Source: Gemmatimonadaceae bacterium
GTDB taxonomy: Bacteria > Gemmatimonadota > Gemmatimonadetes > Gemmatimonadales > Gemmatimonadaceae
Assembly: GCA_020846935.1 (NCBI GenBank)
Contig: JADLCY010000013.1
Span: 1 to 64,000 of the forward strand
DNA: 64,000 bases
Direction of reading: 5' to 3'
Shown here one piece after another: positions 1 to 8,353 of this stretch (position 1 is the first letter of the stretch; each line of letters begins with the position of its first letter). A program made the position numbers and the translations under genes. A model generated the notes under the pieces. That model was not told the DNA's origin, did no database searches, and saw only the letters and a list, made by a program, of their open reading frames with translations.

Positions 1-533
<533 letters not shown>

Positions 534-722
534 TTTGAAAAGGCTCTGTGTTCGATCCACCAGACCGAAGCCCGGTCGATCCGAATCACTTGTTGTACAG
601 TCAGACTTGTTCTCTCCCCGAGACCGTCTAAGTCCCGGATCGACGAGTCCGCCTCGCACATCCATGAACGCTCGAATTTCGATTTTCAATCAGCTTGTGC
701 CCCGCGTCTGCGGGAGCCTTCA
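534..722 (-). other. rRNA operon leader, no gene
   Basis: This is the untranslated leader between the predicted rRNA start site near 716 and mature 16S. It holds a small GC hairpin (GACCG/CGGTC arms, about 565-582). I see no clear boxA antitermination motif and no coding potential; open frames here are by-products of high GC. Confidence 0.7.
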
Positions 723-751
723 ATTATATCCGGGTCAGCTGCCCCCGTCAA
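723..751 (-). promoter_or_regulatory. rRNA operon promoter
   Basis: On the minus strand TTGACG (746-751) and TATAAT (723-728) are separated by exactly 17 bp, a near-consensus sigma-70 promoter. The predicted start is near 716, giving a leader of about 180 nt before 16S. It lies downstream of the tRNA-Lys terminator, so rRNA and the three tRNAs are probably separate units. Confidence 0.85.
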
Positions 752-896
752 CCCCTCCGTCGCCTCGCCTCCAGAACCACAAGACGTCCGACGGAGAACG
801 CCAATCCTACTCGCTTGCTCCGACACACGCAAGGCCGCGCCCCACGCCCCCCGGCCCCTCCCCCACCTCGCCCCACGCCTGCCTAACGACCCCCTC

Positions 897-932
897 CCAA
901 CGCAAACGAGGGCAGCCAACCGGGCCGCCCTC
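897..932 (-). terminator. terminator-like hairpin after tRNA-Lys
   Basis: On the minus strand a 10-bp GC-rich stem (arms 908-917 and 923-932, one G-U pair, 5-nt loop) is followed by a short T-containing tract (GTTTGCGTT). It lies 11 nt past tRNA-Lys. The weak T tract makes it a modest intrinsic terminator. Confidence 0.5.
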
Positions 933-942
933 GCTCACGTCA

Positions 943-1015
943 TGCTCCCTGTAGGAATCGAACCTACAACCTAGCGATTAAGAGTCGCTTGCTCTGCCAG
1001 TTGAGCTAAGGGAGC
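943..1015 (-). tRNA. tRNA-Lys (CUU)
   Basis: A 73-nt cloverleaf on the minus strand: acceptor GCTCCCT/AGGGAGC, D-arm with AGCTCAACTGGCAGAGC, anticodon loop CTCTTAA (anticodon CTT), T-arm GTAGGTTCGATTCCTAC, discriminator A. CCA is not encoded. It is the last of three tandem tRNAs. Confidence 0.97.
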
Positions 1016-1039
1016 GCTGTTGCACTCGGTTTGCCATGG

Positions 1040-1113
1040 TGCGCCAGGAGGGAATCGAACCCCCGACCCACAGCTTAGAAGGCTGTTGCTCTATCCAACT
1101 GAGCTACTGGCGC
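1040..1113 (-). tRNA. tRNA-Arg (UCU)
   Basis: A minus-strand cloverleaf with acceptor GCGCCAG/CTGGCGC, anticodon loop CTTCTAA (anticodon TCT, reads AGA) and T-loop GGTTCGATTCC. Discriminator A; CCA is not encoded. It lies 24 nt upstream of tRNA-Lys and is likely cotranscribed with it. Confidence 0.97.
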
Positions 1114-1158
1114 TTCAACCCAGGGCCACCCTCGCTGCCCAAGGACCATCATTGCGAG

Positions 1159-1232
1159 TCGGGGCGGCCGGATTCGAACCGGCGACCTCCTGCTCCCAAA
1201 GCAGGCGCGATACCGGGCTACGCTACGCCCCG
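1159..1232 (-). tRNA. tRNA-Pro (UGG)
   Basis: A minus-strand cloverleaf with acceptor CGGGGCG/CGCCCCG, anticodon loop TTTGGGA (anticodon TGG) and T-loop GGTTCGAATCC. Discriminator A. It is first of the Pro-Arg-Lys set and starts 37 nt past the end of rdgB. Confidence 0.97.
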
Positions 1233-1269
1233 CGAGGGAGACGGAAACGTAGTTTCGCCCCGTCGGATG

Positions 1270-1884
1270 TCAACGTCCGTGGCCAAGGCGCGTGAGCAGC
1301 GCGCGAATCGCCCGACCCCGATGGCTCACGGTCGCCTTTGCCTCACGCGATACCTCGGCAAACGTCCCCTGCACCTCGTCCGACCAGAAGTACGGATCGT
1401 AACCGAAGCCTCCACTTCCGCGTGGCGCTTCGAGGACGCGTCCCGGCGCTTCCCCGCGCGCGCAGGCCTCAGCCGCCCCATCGAGCCACGCCGCCACGCA
1501 CACGTAGCGCGCCGAGCGATCGGACTTCCCGCGAAGCGCTTGCTGGAGCCTGGCGTTGTTCGCCGCATCGAGCGCGTCGCCCTCGAGACCCTCGCGCCAA
1601 CCCCATCGCCGGGAGTGCACGCCAGGCTGGCCGCTCAGCGCCGTCACCTCGATGCCCGAGTCATCAGCGACCACGGCACGACCACCTGCACGCGCAAAGA
1701 AGTAGCGCGCCTTGGCAAGTGCATTGGCCTCGAAGGTCTCAAAGACCTCGATCGCGTCCTCTTCCGGAGCAACCGCCACACCGACGTCATGCAGGCCCAA
1801 CGTGCGGATCCCGAACTCCTCGAACAGGGGACCGAGTTCGCGCACCTTGCCCACGCTGCGCGTCGCGAGCACCACCTCCTTCAT
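1270..1884 (-). CDS. rdgB: XTP/dITP diphosphatase (RdgB/HAM1)
   Basis: A 204-aa protein of the HAM1 family, which hydrolyses non-canonical purine nucleoside triphosphates (dITP, XTP) to monophosphates and so cleans the nucleotide pool. The N-terminal phosphate-binding segment reads [10 protein letters not shown], where the family usually has ATRNxGK, so Asn is Ser here. The catalytic core shows [20 protein letters not shown], matching the family signature DDSGLEVdaLgGxPGVySAR. The C-terminus has the expected SHRGRAI motif. The ATG overlaps the rph stop by 4 nt, an ATGA coupling typical of this rph-rdgB pair. It is the last gene of the long minus-strand string. Confidence 0.95.
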   Translation of the reverse strand: MKEVVLATRSVGKVRELGPLFEEFGIRTLGLHDVGVAVAPEEDAIEVFETFEANALAKARYFFARAGGRAVVADDSGIEVTALSGQPGVHSRRWGWREGLEGDALDAANNARLQQALRGKSDRSARYVCVAAWLDGAAEACARGEAPGRVLEAPRGSGGFGYDPYFWSDEVQGTFAEVSREAKATVSHRGRAIRALLTRLGHGR

Positions 1885-2603
1885 GCGCCCAGGACCGCGG
1901 CCTGGCGTGCGAGCAGCTCGTGCACGCCGACGCCGGCGAGGTCCAGGAGCCGATCGAGTTCCGCGCGATCAAAGGACCCATGCTCTCCGGTTCCCTGCAC
2001 TTCGATGTAACGCCCTTCACTCGTCATCACGACGTTCATGTCGACGTCCGCGGCAACGTCCTCCTCGTACTCCAGATCGAGGCGCGGCTCTCCACCCACG
2101 ACGCCAACGCTCACGGCGGCCACGCGCCGCCGCACGGGAGACGAGGCGAGCTTGCCCTGGCGCACCATCCAGTCGAACGCGTCCACCACGGCGACGCAGG
2201 CGCCGGTGATTGCCGCCGTGCGCGTGCCGCCGTCAGCCTCCAGCGCGTCGCAATCGATGCGGATGGTGTGCTCCCCAAACGCGAAGTCATCGAGCATCGC
2301 CCGAATGCTGCGCCCGATGAGTCGCTGGATCTCCTGCGTTCGCCCTCCCACCTGGGATCGCTCCCGCGACGTTCGGGTGCGCGTCGAGCGCGGCAGCATG
2401 GAATACTCCGCCGTCAGCCAGCCCTGCCCGCTTCCCTTGCGCCAACCGGGCACCCCGGTCTCGACCGACGCGGCGCAGAGAATTCGCGTGTTGCCGAAAC
2501 TCACGAGGCACGAACCCTCGGCATTGCGGACCGCGCCGCGTTCGAGAATCACGGGGCGGAGCGCGTCGGAGCGCCTATGCTGTCTTGGACTGGCCTGGGT
2601 CAC
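1881..2603 (-). CDS. rph: ribonuclease PH
   Basis: RNase PH, a phosphorolytic 3'-5' exoribonuclease that trims tRNA 3' ends. The protein is about 240 aa, close to the family's usual 238-260. It shows the RPVILERG start segment, the [16 protein letters not shown] active-site region with the family arginines, and the [13 protein letters not shown] motif. I prefer the GTG at 2603, which places RPV about 15 residues in, as in E. coli. A TTG at 2615 is an alternative and would add four residues. Its 5' end overlaps the end of rfaE2 by about 30 nt, and its stop overlaps the rdgB start. Confidence 0.95.
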   Translation of the reverse strand: MTQASPRQHRRSDALRPVILERGAVRNAEGSCLVSFGNTRILCAASVETGVPGWRKGSGQGWLTAEYSMLPRSTRTRTSRERSQVGGRTQEIQRLIGRSIRAMLDDFAFGEHTIRIDCDALEADGGTRTAAITGACVAVVDAFDWMVRQGKLASSPVRRRVAAVSVGVVGGEPRLDLEYEEDVAADVDMNVVMTSEGRYIEVQGTGEHGSFDRAELDRLLDLAGVGVHELLARQAAVLGA

Positions 2604-3078
2604 GGAGCCTGGCAATGGTGGAAGTGGTCGAGTGTCCCGGCGTCAGTGGCACGATGACCACTTCCCCGCCACGCGCGCGCACCTCGGCGGCACCGACGAC
2701 GGTGTCGGGAGTGTAATCACCACCCTTGACGATGACATCGGGCTGCAGGGCGAGAATCAGCTCGCGTGGCGTGTCTTCGTCGAACAGGGACACGGCATCG
2801 ACCATCTCGAGGGCAGCGAGGACGATGGCGCGCTCGGCCTCGCTGCGGACTGGCCGATCGGGGCCCTTGAGCCGGCGGACCGAAGCATCGGCATTGAGTC
2901 CGACCACCAAGGCATCGCCGCACGCGCGCGCGTGCCGCAACACGTCGAGGTGGCCCGGGTGCAGGAGGTCAAAGACGCCGTTGGTAAAGGCGATCCGTCC
3001 GGGCTGCGCGGCGCGCCATGCGACCAGCGCATCCCGGGTGAAGAGCTTGCGGGCGGGATCAAAGAGCGTGTGCGTCAC
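2575..3078 (-). CDS. rfaE2: D-glycero-beta-D-manno-heptose 1-phosphate adenylyltransferase
   Basis: A single-domain cytidylyltransferase-like protein of 167 aa corresponding to the C-terminal half of HldE. It makes ADP-heptose for the LPS inner core from heptose-1-phosphate and ATP. The nucleotide-binding motif [13 protein letters not shown] is near residues 29-41, with [13 protein letters not shown] later. There is no kinase domain, so the RfaE1/HldA function must be encoded elsewhere. The GTG at 3078 overlaps the upstream stop (GTGA coupling); a longer frame exists upstream but is non-homologous shadow sequence. The gene implies an LPS-bearing outer membrane. Confidence 0.92.
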   Translation of the reverse strand: MTHTLFDPARKLFTRDALVAWRAAQPGRIAFTNGVFDLLHPGHLDVLRHARACGDALVVGLNADASVRRLKGPDRPVRSEAERAIVLAALEMVDAVSLFDEDTPRELILALQPDVIVKGGDYTPDTVVGAAEVRARGGEVVIVPLTPGHSTTSTIARLRDPGQSKTA

Positions 3079-3428
3079 AGGCCTTCGCTCACCGATGGCG
3101 CGAAGCGGAGGGTTCGCACGAACATCGGGAACTCGACGGTCTCGTGATACTCGGCGGAGATGGTGATGCGGTTGGCGCTGCGACGCACACGCACCTGACT
3201 GGCATCCTCCGGAAGGTCCAACGAGTCTGCGAGCGCTCGCAGGTGCTTGCGAATGTCGTCGTCGGAGTTCTGCCGGGCGAAGCGCGCTTCCTGCGCCATG
3301 GCGTCGCGGAACCGGTAGAAGCGGACGTAGACCTCCGCGACATTGGCGCCGAAGTAGGCCACCGCAGCGCCGATGAGCAGGGTGACGAGGCACCCGAGCT
3401 TGCTGGCGCCACCGCGCGGCGCTACCAC
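3075..3428 (-). CDS. small single-pass membrane protein, unknown function
   Basis: A 117-aa protein I do not recognise by name. It has one hydrophobic segment near residues 11-28 ([20 protein letters not shown]), then a charged region resembling the helical start of DUF4845-like proteins ([33 protein letters not shown]) and a short beta-rich end. The topology is probably N-in with the rest in the periplasm. It overlaps lptE upstream and rfaE2 downstream by a few bases, so it belongs to the same transcript. Its position suggests an envelope role, but nothing in the sequence proves that. Confidence 0.8.
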   Translation of the reverse strand: MVAPRGGASKLGCLVTLLIGAAVAYFGANVAEVYVRFYRFRDAMAQEARFARQNSDDDIRKHLRALADSLDLPEDASQVRVRRSANRITISAEYHETVEFPMFVRTLRFAPSVSEGL

Positions 3429-3919
3429 TGCGACTGCGCTCCTTCGATGATGTCACCGACGAGTCGCTGGATGGCCTGTTTGCGGCCCGCCGCCTCCTCA
3501 CGCTCGGCATATTCCGCCTCGGTGCTCACCCCCGTCTTTTCGAAGAGCGCCTTGCCGGTGGTCTGGTCGACGATGGCGACATCAACGACCAACTGCAGCT
3601 TGCGCCTCGCCGAAGTGGCGCGGGACGGGTCCGAGGAGAACGTCACGGGGACATCCACTTCGTAGCGCACGATCTTTCCGCGGACGATCGCCGAGGCGCG
3701 AGATTCCGGGGCCGCACGGAGGCCCAGGCGCGACGCGAGGCCCTTGCGCAGCTCGTCAGTGAACTCCTGCGACAGCTCAGCGCTCGGCGTGTCGTTGTCG
3801 AAGGGCAGGACAGCCACGCTCCGCACATGCGAAGGAAAGCCGCCGCCGCTCGACATGGAGTAGAGGCAACCCGTCAGCAGGAGCGCGAGGAGACTACGGG
3901 CGCCAGATGTCCTGCGCAT
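3422..3919 (-). CDS. lptE: LptE-like LPS-assembly lipoprotein
   Basis: A 165-aa predicted lipoprotein. From the ATG at 3919 it starts with a short basic segment and a hydrophobic stretch ending in the lipobox LLTGC. The mature part shows [20 protein letters not shown] and [11 protein letters not shown], the pattern of the LptE family, which plugs the LptD translocon that inserts LPS in the outer membrane. The longer frame upstream of 3919 is antisense-like shadow. It overlaps the preceding lipoprotein gene by 26 nt. Only the family-level pattern supports the LptE name; lptD is not in this window. Confidence 0.8.
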   Translation of the reverse strand: MRRTSGARSLLALLLTGCLYSMSSGGGFPSHVRSVAVLPFDNDTPSAELSQEFTDELRKGLASRLGLRAAPESRASAIVRGKIVRYEVDVPVTFSSDPSRATSARRKLQLVVDVAIVDQTTGKALFEKTGVSTEAEYAEREEAAGRKQAIQRLVGDIIEGAQSQW

Positions 3920-4544
3920 ACGGAGGGTCCTGGAATCGGCGCAGAGCCGAGAGGGTGAGACTGCGACGACCGGAAAAGTGGCGGTAGACGATGCTTGTCG
4001 CATCGCGGCGCACCTGCTCGCGCAGTCGGCCGCCTTCGATGCGGCCGAGGCTGACGAGCGCCGTGTCGCCAAAGGACGCACGAAACACGATTCCCTGTCC
4101 GATCTCCACCCGAAGGGTATCGCCATCCATCCTCGCGACGGTGTCGGATCCGGTCACGCGAAGCACCCCGAGCGCCGCCCACAGCAGCGGCACGGGAGGA
4201 AGATAGCGTCGTCCGTCGTCTCCCGCCGTACGGAGTGAGTCCGCGATGAGGATCGCGCCCCCGGATCCGACGCCCCCATCCACGAAGAAGTCGAGACGGA
4301 CGCTGTCGGGTGGCGCCAGTCGCGCCACCCCTTCGCCCCTGGCACCGAAGATCGGATCATCGTAGACCCATCGGAACACCAGCCTTGCGTGGCCCGCGGG
4401 GAGCGCGGTGCGCGGCAAGGGGCCGCTGAACGGCACACCCGCCATGGGTCGCACGCGAGGGGCGACACACGCCATGAGCAGCGTGGCGACTGCGGGCCAC
4501 ACCAGCCTAACGAATCGAATCGAGACCCATGGCAAGGCGTTCAC
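3894..4544 (-). CDS. putative lipoprotein, unknown function
   Basis: A 216-aa protein not assigned to a family. The N-terminus has a hydrophobic stretch ending in a lipobox-like LLMAC at residue 26. The rest is beta-rich with the pattern of a LolA/LolB-like or DUF4292-like outer-membrane lipoprotein (GHARLVFRWVYDD, DSVRLDFFVDGG, DTLRVEIGQGIVFRASFGD). That resemblance is weak. The ATG at 4544 lies 38 nt inside the end of the thioesterase gene; a TTG at 4535 is an alternative. It lies directly before lptE, which suggests work in lipid or LPS delivery to the outer membrane. Confidence 0.75.
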   Translation of the reverse strand: MNALPWVSIRFVRLVWPAVATLLMACVAPRVRPMAGVPFSGPLPRTALPAGHARLVFRWVYDDPIFGARGEGVARLAPPDSVRLDFFVDGGVGSGGAILIADSLRTAGDDGRRYLPPVPLLWAALGVLRVTGSDTVARMDGDTLRVEIGQGIVFRASFGDTALVSLGRIEGGRLREQVRRDATSIVYRHFSGRRSLTLSALRRFQDPPYAQDIWRP

Positions 4545-4917
4545 GCAGGGCGGGCGGGATAGCGGTGAGGCGGTTGCCGGGGTCGATGGCCACCAGATCG
4601 GTGCGCGCCGAGACGAGCCTGGCTCCGGTGGCCGCGTTACGGATCAGGTACTCGAAGCTAACGCCCCGGGAGCGCACGTCCGTGAGCCGGGTCTCGATAT
4701 CCAGAAGGTCGTCGTAGCGCGCCGGTGCGTGAAACCGCAGCGACGCGTCCGCCACGGCGAGGAGCACGCCCTGCCGCTCCATCTCAGCGTAGGGTAGCCC
4801 GAGGGTCCGAATCAGCTCGGTTCGCCCGATCTCACAGTAGGCGAGGTACTCGGCGTGATACACGACGCCCATCTGATCGGTTTCACCGTAGCGTACACGG
4901 ACCTGGGTCACGTGCAT
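4507..4917 (-). CDS. acyl-CoA thioesterase, YbgC/FadM (4HBT) family
   Basis: A 136-aa hot-dog-fold thioesterase. The active-site motif is complete: RYGETDQMGVVYHAEYLAYC, with the catalytic Asp in ETDQMG followed by VYHAEY. It hydrolyses acyl-CoA thioesters, but the chain-length preference cannot be read from sequence. It starts only 3 nt after the pduL stop and is almost certainly cotranscribed with the BMC genes. YbgC relatives usually sit beside tolQRA, so this placement is uncommon. It could return CoA from a BMC-derived acyl-CoA, or be an unrelated passenger gene. Confidence 0.9.
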   Translation of the reverse strand: MHVTQVRVRYGETDQMGVVYHAEYLAYCEIGRTELIRTLGLPYAEMERQGVLLAVADASLRFHAPARYDDLLDIETRLTDVRSRGVSFEYLIRNAATGARLVSARTDLVAIDPGNRLTAIPPALRERLAMGLDSIR

Positions 4918-4920
4918 GGC

Positions 4921-5964
4921 TCAGTCGCACGCCAGGCCGAGCGCCCTGGCGCGATCACGCGCCCCGGGCGTGAGCAGCGCCCCGCGCGGAATGGCCTCGC
5001 CGCGCGAGGCGAGCGCGAGCACATCGCGCTCAGTCACCAGCGGTCGTCGCGGCCTGGCGCCCGTTGCGCGATTCAGCACGACCGCCGAGTCGCCCTGCCT
5101 CACGCCCACAGCACGCGCCTCATCCACGTCGAGGTGCAGCTCGGTGGCGTGCGAGCTTCCGCAGCGCACGAGCACCCCTTCCAGCACAGCGGCTCGCGCG
5201 CCGCTCCCGCACCGAACGGAGATGACATCGCCATCGGCCAGGTGCCACCGGCGACCGTCGTCGAGCGAAAGGTGAAGGTGCCGTGCCGGGACGATCACGC
5301 CACCGTGCAGCGCGATGGTCGTCAGGGCGCCCTCGAGCGTGACGCCGCCGACGGAGGCGTCGAGGCGGCCCGAGTTGGCAACCGGCGCCGCGACACCAAT
5401 TCGCGCCGCATCGCCCGGCGAGAGTTCCACCTGGGTCGCAGCGCGCGCGGGCCCGACCACACGAACGCCGTCGATGCGACCCGTGGGACCGATCACGTTC
5501 ACGCGCTGATCGGCGGCGAACTCGCCGGGTTGAGAAAGCGGCCGATGCACGGTGAGGGAGCCGAACAAACGCTCGGCATCGCCGGCCGAAAGGTGGACGT
5601 GCCGGTTGGAGACGCCGATGGGCACCTTGATGGAGCCACCTCGCTGGCGCGAGGTCGTGATGTGTGCGCGCGAACCTTGTGGGACTCGCACCGGACCCTT
5701 GCCGGCTGCGGCGGCGCGAATGGAGGCGGCCGCAGAGCCGGGATCATCGCGGTGCGTGGACGGGCGCGCCGACTGGCCCGGCGCGACGTCATCGAGGGTG
5801 AGCGCGGCCGCCGACCAGACCGGTGCTTCCCTCGGACCTCGAGGCGGCGCCGGTCGCACGGGGATCGGGAGCCATGGGCCGCTTGCTGGCGATGGCGACG
5901 ACGTGACGCGCTCGATCTCGGCGGCGATCAGTGCGGCGAGGCGATCGAGTTCGTCCGATGTCAT
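4921..5964 (-). CDS. pduL: BMC-associated phosphotransacylase PduL
   Basis: PduL moves an acyl group between CoA and phosphate inside bacterial microcompartments, recycling CoA and giving an acyl-phosphate. The protein is 347 aa, longer than usual. An amphipathic N-terminal helix (SDELDRLAALIAAEIERV, residues 3-20) looks like an encapsulation peptide. A long Pro/Ala-rich linker follows, and the two PduL beta-barrel repeats start near residue 112. Zinc-ligand histidines are visible at SNRHVHLS (H122, H124), VPARHLHLS (H229, H231) and HATELHLD. The ATG at 5964 overlaps the aldehyde dehydrogenase stop (ATGA). A longer frame upstream is shadow. The N-terminal helix and the shell genes nearby support a luminal enzyme. 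Confidence 0.93.
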   Translation of the reverse strand: MTSDELDRLAALIAAEIERVTSSPSPASGPWLPIPVRPAPPRGPREAPVWSAAALTLDDVAPGQSARPSTHRDDPGSAAASIRAAAAGKGPVRVPQGSRAHITTSRQRGGSIKVPIGVSNRHVHLSAGDAERLFGSLTVHRPLSQPGEFAADQRVNVIGPTGRIDGVRVVGPARAATQVELSPGDAARIGVAAPVANSGRLDASVGGVTLEGALTTIALHGGVIVPARHLHLSLDDGRRWHLADGDVISVRCGSGARAAVLEGVLVRCGSSHATELHLDVDEARAVGVRQGDSAVVLNRATGARPRRPLVTERDVLALASRGEAIPRGALLTPGARDRARALGLACD

Positions 5965-7451
5965 TGACGAGCGGCGCGAAATGTGGCGAGGAAGTCGTCG
6001 ACGATTCGACCAACATCCAGCGAGTCCGCGGTCGGGCGTGCGGGTGGCGCATCGGGCCCCGTGGCGCGCGTCGAGATCGCGCTGCCACGCAGAGGATCGC
6101 GATAGGGCCGGATCTCCTCGCCCATGCGCTTGATGTTCATGAGGTGGAGCGGCGTGATGTTGTCGGAGGTGATGCTGCCACCCCACGATCCTGGGCCGAG
6201 CGTCATGGCCGGGGCGAAGCCGGTCGTGTAGCCGACCGCGCCGATCGCGGTGTTGGTGTTGACCACGATGCGAAACGCGGGCTTCTCTTCGAAGAACCGT
6301 TCGATGACCGCGCGGTCGCGGGAGTGGATCCCCAGCGTATGTCCGACGCCACCGTGGTGCAGGAGTTCGATGGCGCGTTCGCAGCAGGCCTCCCACCCAT
6401 GTTCGACATAGTAGCCGAGGACCGGGCAGAGCTTCTCGCGACTGAGCGGATCGGAGCGCCCAACGGTAGACAGCTCAACGATCATAAGGCGCGCCGATGC
6501 CGGGATCGCGAATCCGGCGGCGGCGGCGATGGCCTGCGGTTGAACTCCGACGACATCCGGGTTGATGCCCTTCCCCGATGGCGGAATCATGTATCGCTCG
6601 AGCAGCGCCTTCTCGCCTGACGAGCAGAACCAGGCGCCTTCTCTCACGAACAGATCGCGCACCGCCGCGGCGACCGGCGCATCGACGATCACCGAGTTCT
6701 CCGACGAGCAGAGGACGCCCGCATCGAACGTTTTGCCATCGACGACATCGGATACCGCCTTGGCGAGGTTGGCGGTGCGTTCGATGATCGCGGGGACGTT
6801 GCCCGGCCCGACGCCGTAGGCAGGTTTGCCCGCGGTGTACACGGCACGGACCATGTCGGAGCCACCGGTAGCGAGCAACACGGCGGTATCGCGGTGACGC
6901 ATGAGCGCATTGGTGCTCTCGAGCGTCGGTCGCGTGAGCACGTTCACGAGCCCCGGGGGCGCTCCCGCCTCGACCGCGGCCGCCTCGAGGAGGCGTCCCG
7001 CCTCGACCGTGCAGCGCACGGCACGCGGATGCGGCGACATCACGATGGCGTTGCGCGCCTTGAGCGAGATGAGGGCCTTGTAGATCGCCGTGGACGTCGG
7101 GTTGGTGGTCGGGATGATGGCACCGACGACCCCCATGGGCACGGCCAGTTCGCGCACCTTTCGCGCGCGATCCTCGCGCAGGACTCCAACGGTCTGCAGC
7201 GGGAGGATGTATTCGAGGAGCACGTCGGACGCGAAGCGGTTCTTGACGATCTTGTGTTCGTAGACGCCCATCCGGGTCTCGTCGACGGCGGCCCGCGCCA
7301 GCGCTTCGGCCGCGCGGCTGGCGGCATGGCCCATCGCCGCGACGATCGCGTCGACCTGCACCTGCGAGGCCCGGGCGAAGCGGCGCTGCGCGGCGGCCGC
7401 ACGCGCGACGAGATCCCGCGCCTCCTGGATGCTGAGCAGGTCGGCGTCCAC
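5961..7451 (-). CDS. CoA-acylating aldehyde dehydrogenase of a microcompartment (EutE/PduP-like)
   Basis: A 496-aa aldehyde dehydrogenase that oxidises an aldehyde to acyl-CoA with NAD+. The catalytic Cys is in AGVLCSSENSVIVD (C248); the NAD-binding region includes ATGGSDMVRAVYTAGKPAYG, and GAIIPTTNPTSTAIYK is typical of EutE/PduP. After the catalytic domain comes a Pro/Ala linker and a terminal amphipathic helix (DVGRIVDDFLATFRAARQ, about 477-496), which I read as a C-terminal encapsulation peptide. It pairs with PduL to form the core of a metabolosome: aldehyde to acyl-CoA to acyl-phosphate. No signature aldehyde-producing enzyme or alcohol dehydrogenase lies nearby, so the substrate is unknown. 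Confidence 0.95.
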   Translation of the reverse strand: MDADLLSIQEARDLVARAAAAQRRFARASQVQVDAIVAAMGHAASRAAEALARAAVDETRMGVYEHKIVKNRFASDVLLEYILPLQTVGVLREDRARKVRELAVPMGVVGAIIPTTNPTSTAIYKALISLKARNAIVMSPHPRAVRCTVEAGRLLEAAAVEAGAPPGLVNVLTRPTLESTNALMRHRDTAVLLATGGSDMVRAVYTAGKPAYGVGPGNVPAIIERTANLAKAVSDVVDGKTFDAGVLCSSENSVIVDAPVAAAVRDLFVREGAWFCSSGEKALLERYMIPPSGKGINPDVVGVQPQAIAAAAGFAIPASARLMIVELSTVGRSDPLSREKLCPVLGYYVEHGWEACCERAIELLHHGGVGHTLGIHSRDRAVIERFFEEKPAFRIVVNTNTAIGAVGYTTGFAPAMTLGPGSWGGSITSDNITPLHLMNIKRMGEEIRPYRDPLRGSAISTRATGPDAPPARPTADSLDVGRIVDDFLATFRAARQ

Positions 7452-7463
7452 GGACCCGAGGGC

Positions 7464-7937
7464 TCAGCCCTTGAGCGACCGGAAGGCGCTCAGCAGTTCG
7501 TCGCGCCCGGCGCGGGCGACGTCGCGGCCCTTGAGAGGGAAGTTCACGGTGCGTCGCGCGAGGGAACGCAGCTCGACGACCTTCAGTGATTCGAGGCGGG
7601 CGAAATCGATCCGGTCGCGCGACACGAGTGCGTCGGGAACCTCGTCGTCTTCAGCAACGGAGGCGATGTCGTCGTGGGGCCGAGGAATGACGTGGACCGC
7701 CACGAGCTGACCGACGCGCTGTGCGGCGGCCGCACCGGCGTCGCACGCCGCTTTGACGGCCGCGACGTCCCCGAGGAACTTGACCGTCACGAGGCCTGCG
7801 TCCGCGCGCTCAGTCCCCAGCAGCCGGACGTTCGCCGCCTTGGCGCCGGCGTCAGCGGCCTCGATCGCCCCGATGAGCCCGCGTGTTTCGATCAACCCGA
7901 GCGCGTCCTGGGACCAGCCTCGATCAGGCGCTGTCAC
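7464..7937 (-). CDS. BMC-H shell protein with C-terminal Rho_N/SAP-like extension
   Basis: A 157-aa shell protein. Residues 10-88 are a complete BMC domain ([19 protein letters not shown], then [20 protein letters not shown] and [10 protein letters not shown]), close to the neighbouring BMC-H gene. An acidic linker (about 89-105) leads to a basic C-terminal region. There [17 protein letters not shown] and [15 protein letters not shown] form a helix-loop-helix pattern resembling Rho N-terminal/SAP domains. EutK is a known shell protein with a C-terminal nucleic-acid-binding-like domain, so a parallel is possible; the extension could instead be a cargo-docking element. It overlaps the preceding shell gene by 14 nt and ends 12 nt before the dehydrogenase. 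Confidence 0.92.
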   Translation of the reverse strand: MTAPDRGWSQDALGLIETRGLIGAIEAADAGAKAANVRLLGTERADAGLVTVKFLGDVAAVKAACDAGAAAAQRVGQLVAVHVIPRPHDDIASVAEDDEVPDALVSRDRIDFARLESLKVVELRSLARRTVNFPLKGRDVARAGRDELLSAFRSLKG

Positions 7938-8217
7938 CGAGGGCGCCCTGCGGCAGGATCAGTTCGAGTTCGGCGTGCGGCCGCGGGATGACGTGCACCG
8001 AAACGAGTTCACCGACGCGTTCTGCGGCGGCGGCGCCCGCGTCCGTGGCCGCCTTGACGGCACCGACGTCACCGCGCACGAACACGGTCACGTAGCCACC
8101 GCCGACCTTTTCCTTGCCGATGAGCCGCACGTTGGCCGCCTTCACCATCGCGTCCGCGGCCTCGATGGCCCCGACCAGTCCTTTCGTCTCGATCAGGCCG
8201 AGCGCGCTCTGAGCCAT
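7924..8217 (-). CDS. BMC-H hexameric shell protein
   Basis: A canonical single-domain BMC protein of 97 aa (PduA/EutM/CcmK type). It starts [20 protein letters not shown], continues with [20 protein letters not shown], and ends after VHVIPRPH with a short tail. Such proteins form the hexagonal facets of microcompartment shells; the residues around the pore cannot be assigned safely by eye. The ATG at 8217 fits the family start; the longer frame to 8313 is intergenic. It is the first gene of the BMC string and stands divergent from lpxH. No pentameric vertex protein (BMC-P) or BMC-T gene is in the window. Confidence 0.96.
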   Translation of the reverse strand: MAQSALGLIETKGLVGAIEAADAMVKAANVRLIGKEKVGGGYVTVFVRGDVGAVKAATDAGAAAAERVGELVSVHVIPRPHAELELILPQGALGDSA

Positions 8218-8319
8218 AGTTGTGCGTCGCAGGTTGCAGGGAACCTCGGCATCGCGCCGAGTGATGACGCCGCGCACGGGTAGGCGGAGTCGTGGCGAAG
8301 ATGTGTGCTCCACCGGCCT

Positions 8320-8347
8320 TTGTAAAGCCTGCGGGAGCGCGTATACT
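8320..8347 (+). promoter_or_regulatory. lpxH promoter, probably leaderless transcript
   Basis: TTGTAA (8320-8325) and TATACT (8342-8347) with a 16-bp spacer form a good sigma-70 promoter. The expected start site is at about 8354, which is the G of the lpxH GTG start codon. No Shine-Dalgarno sequence precedes the GTG. Confidence 0.7.
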
Positions 8348-8353
8348 CGGCCC

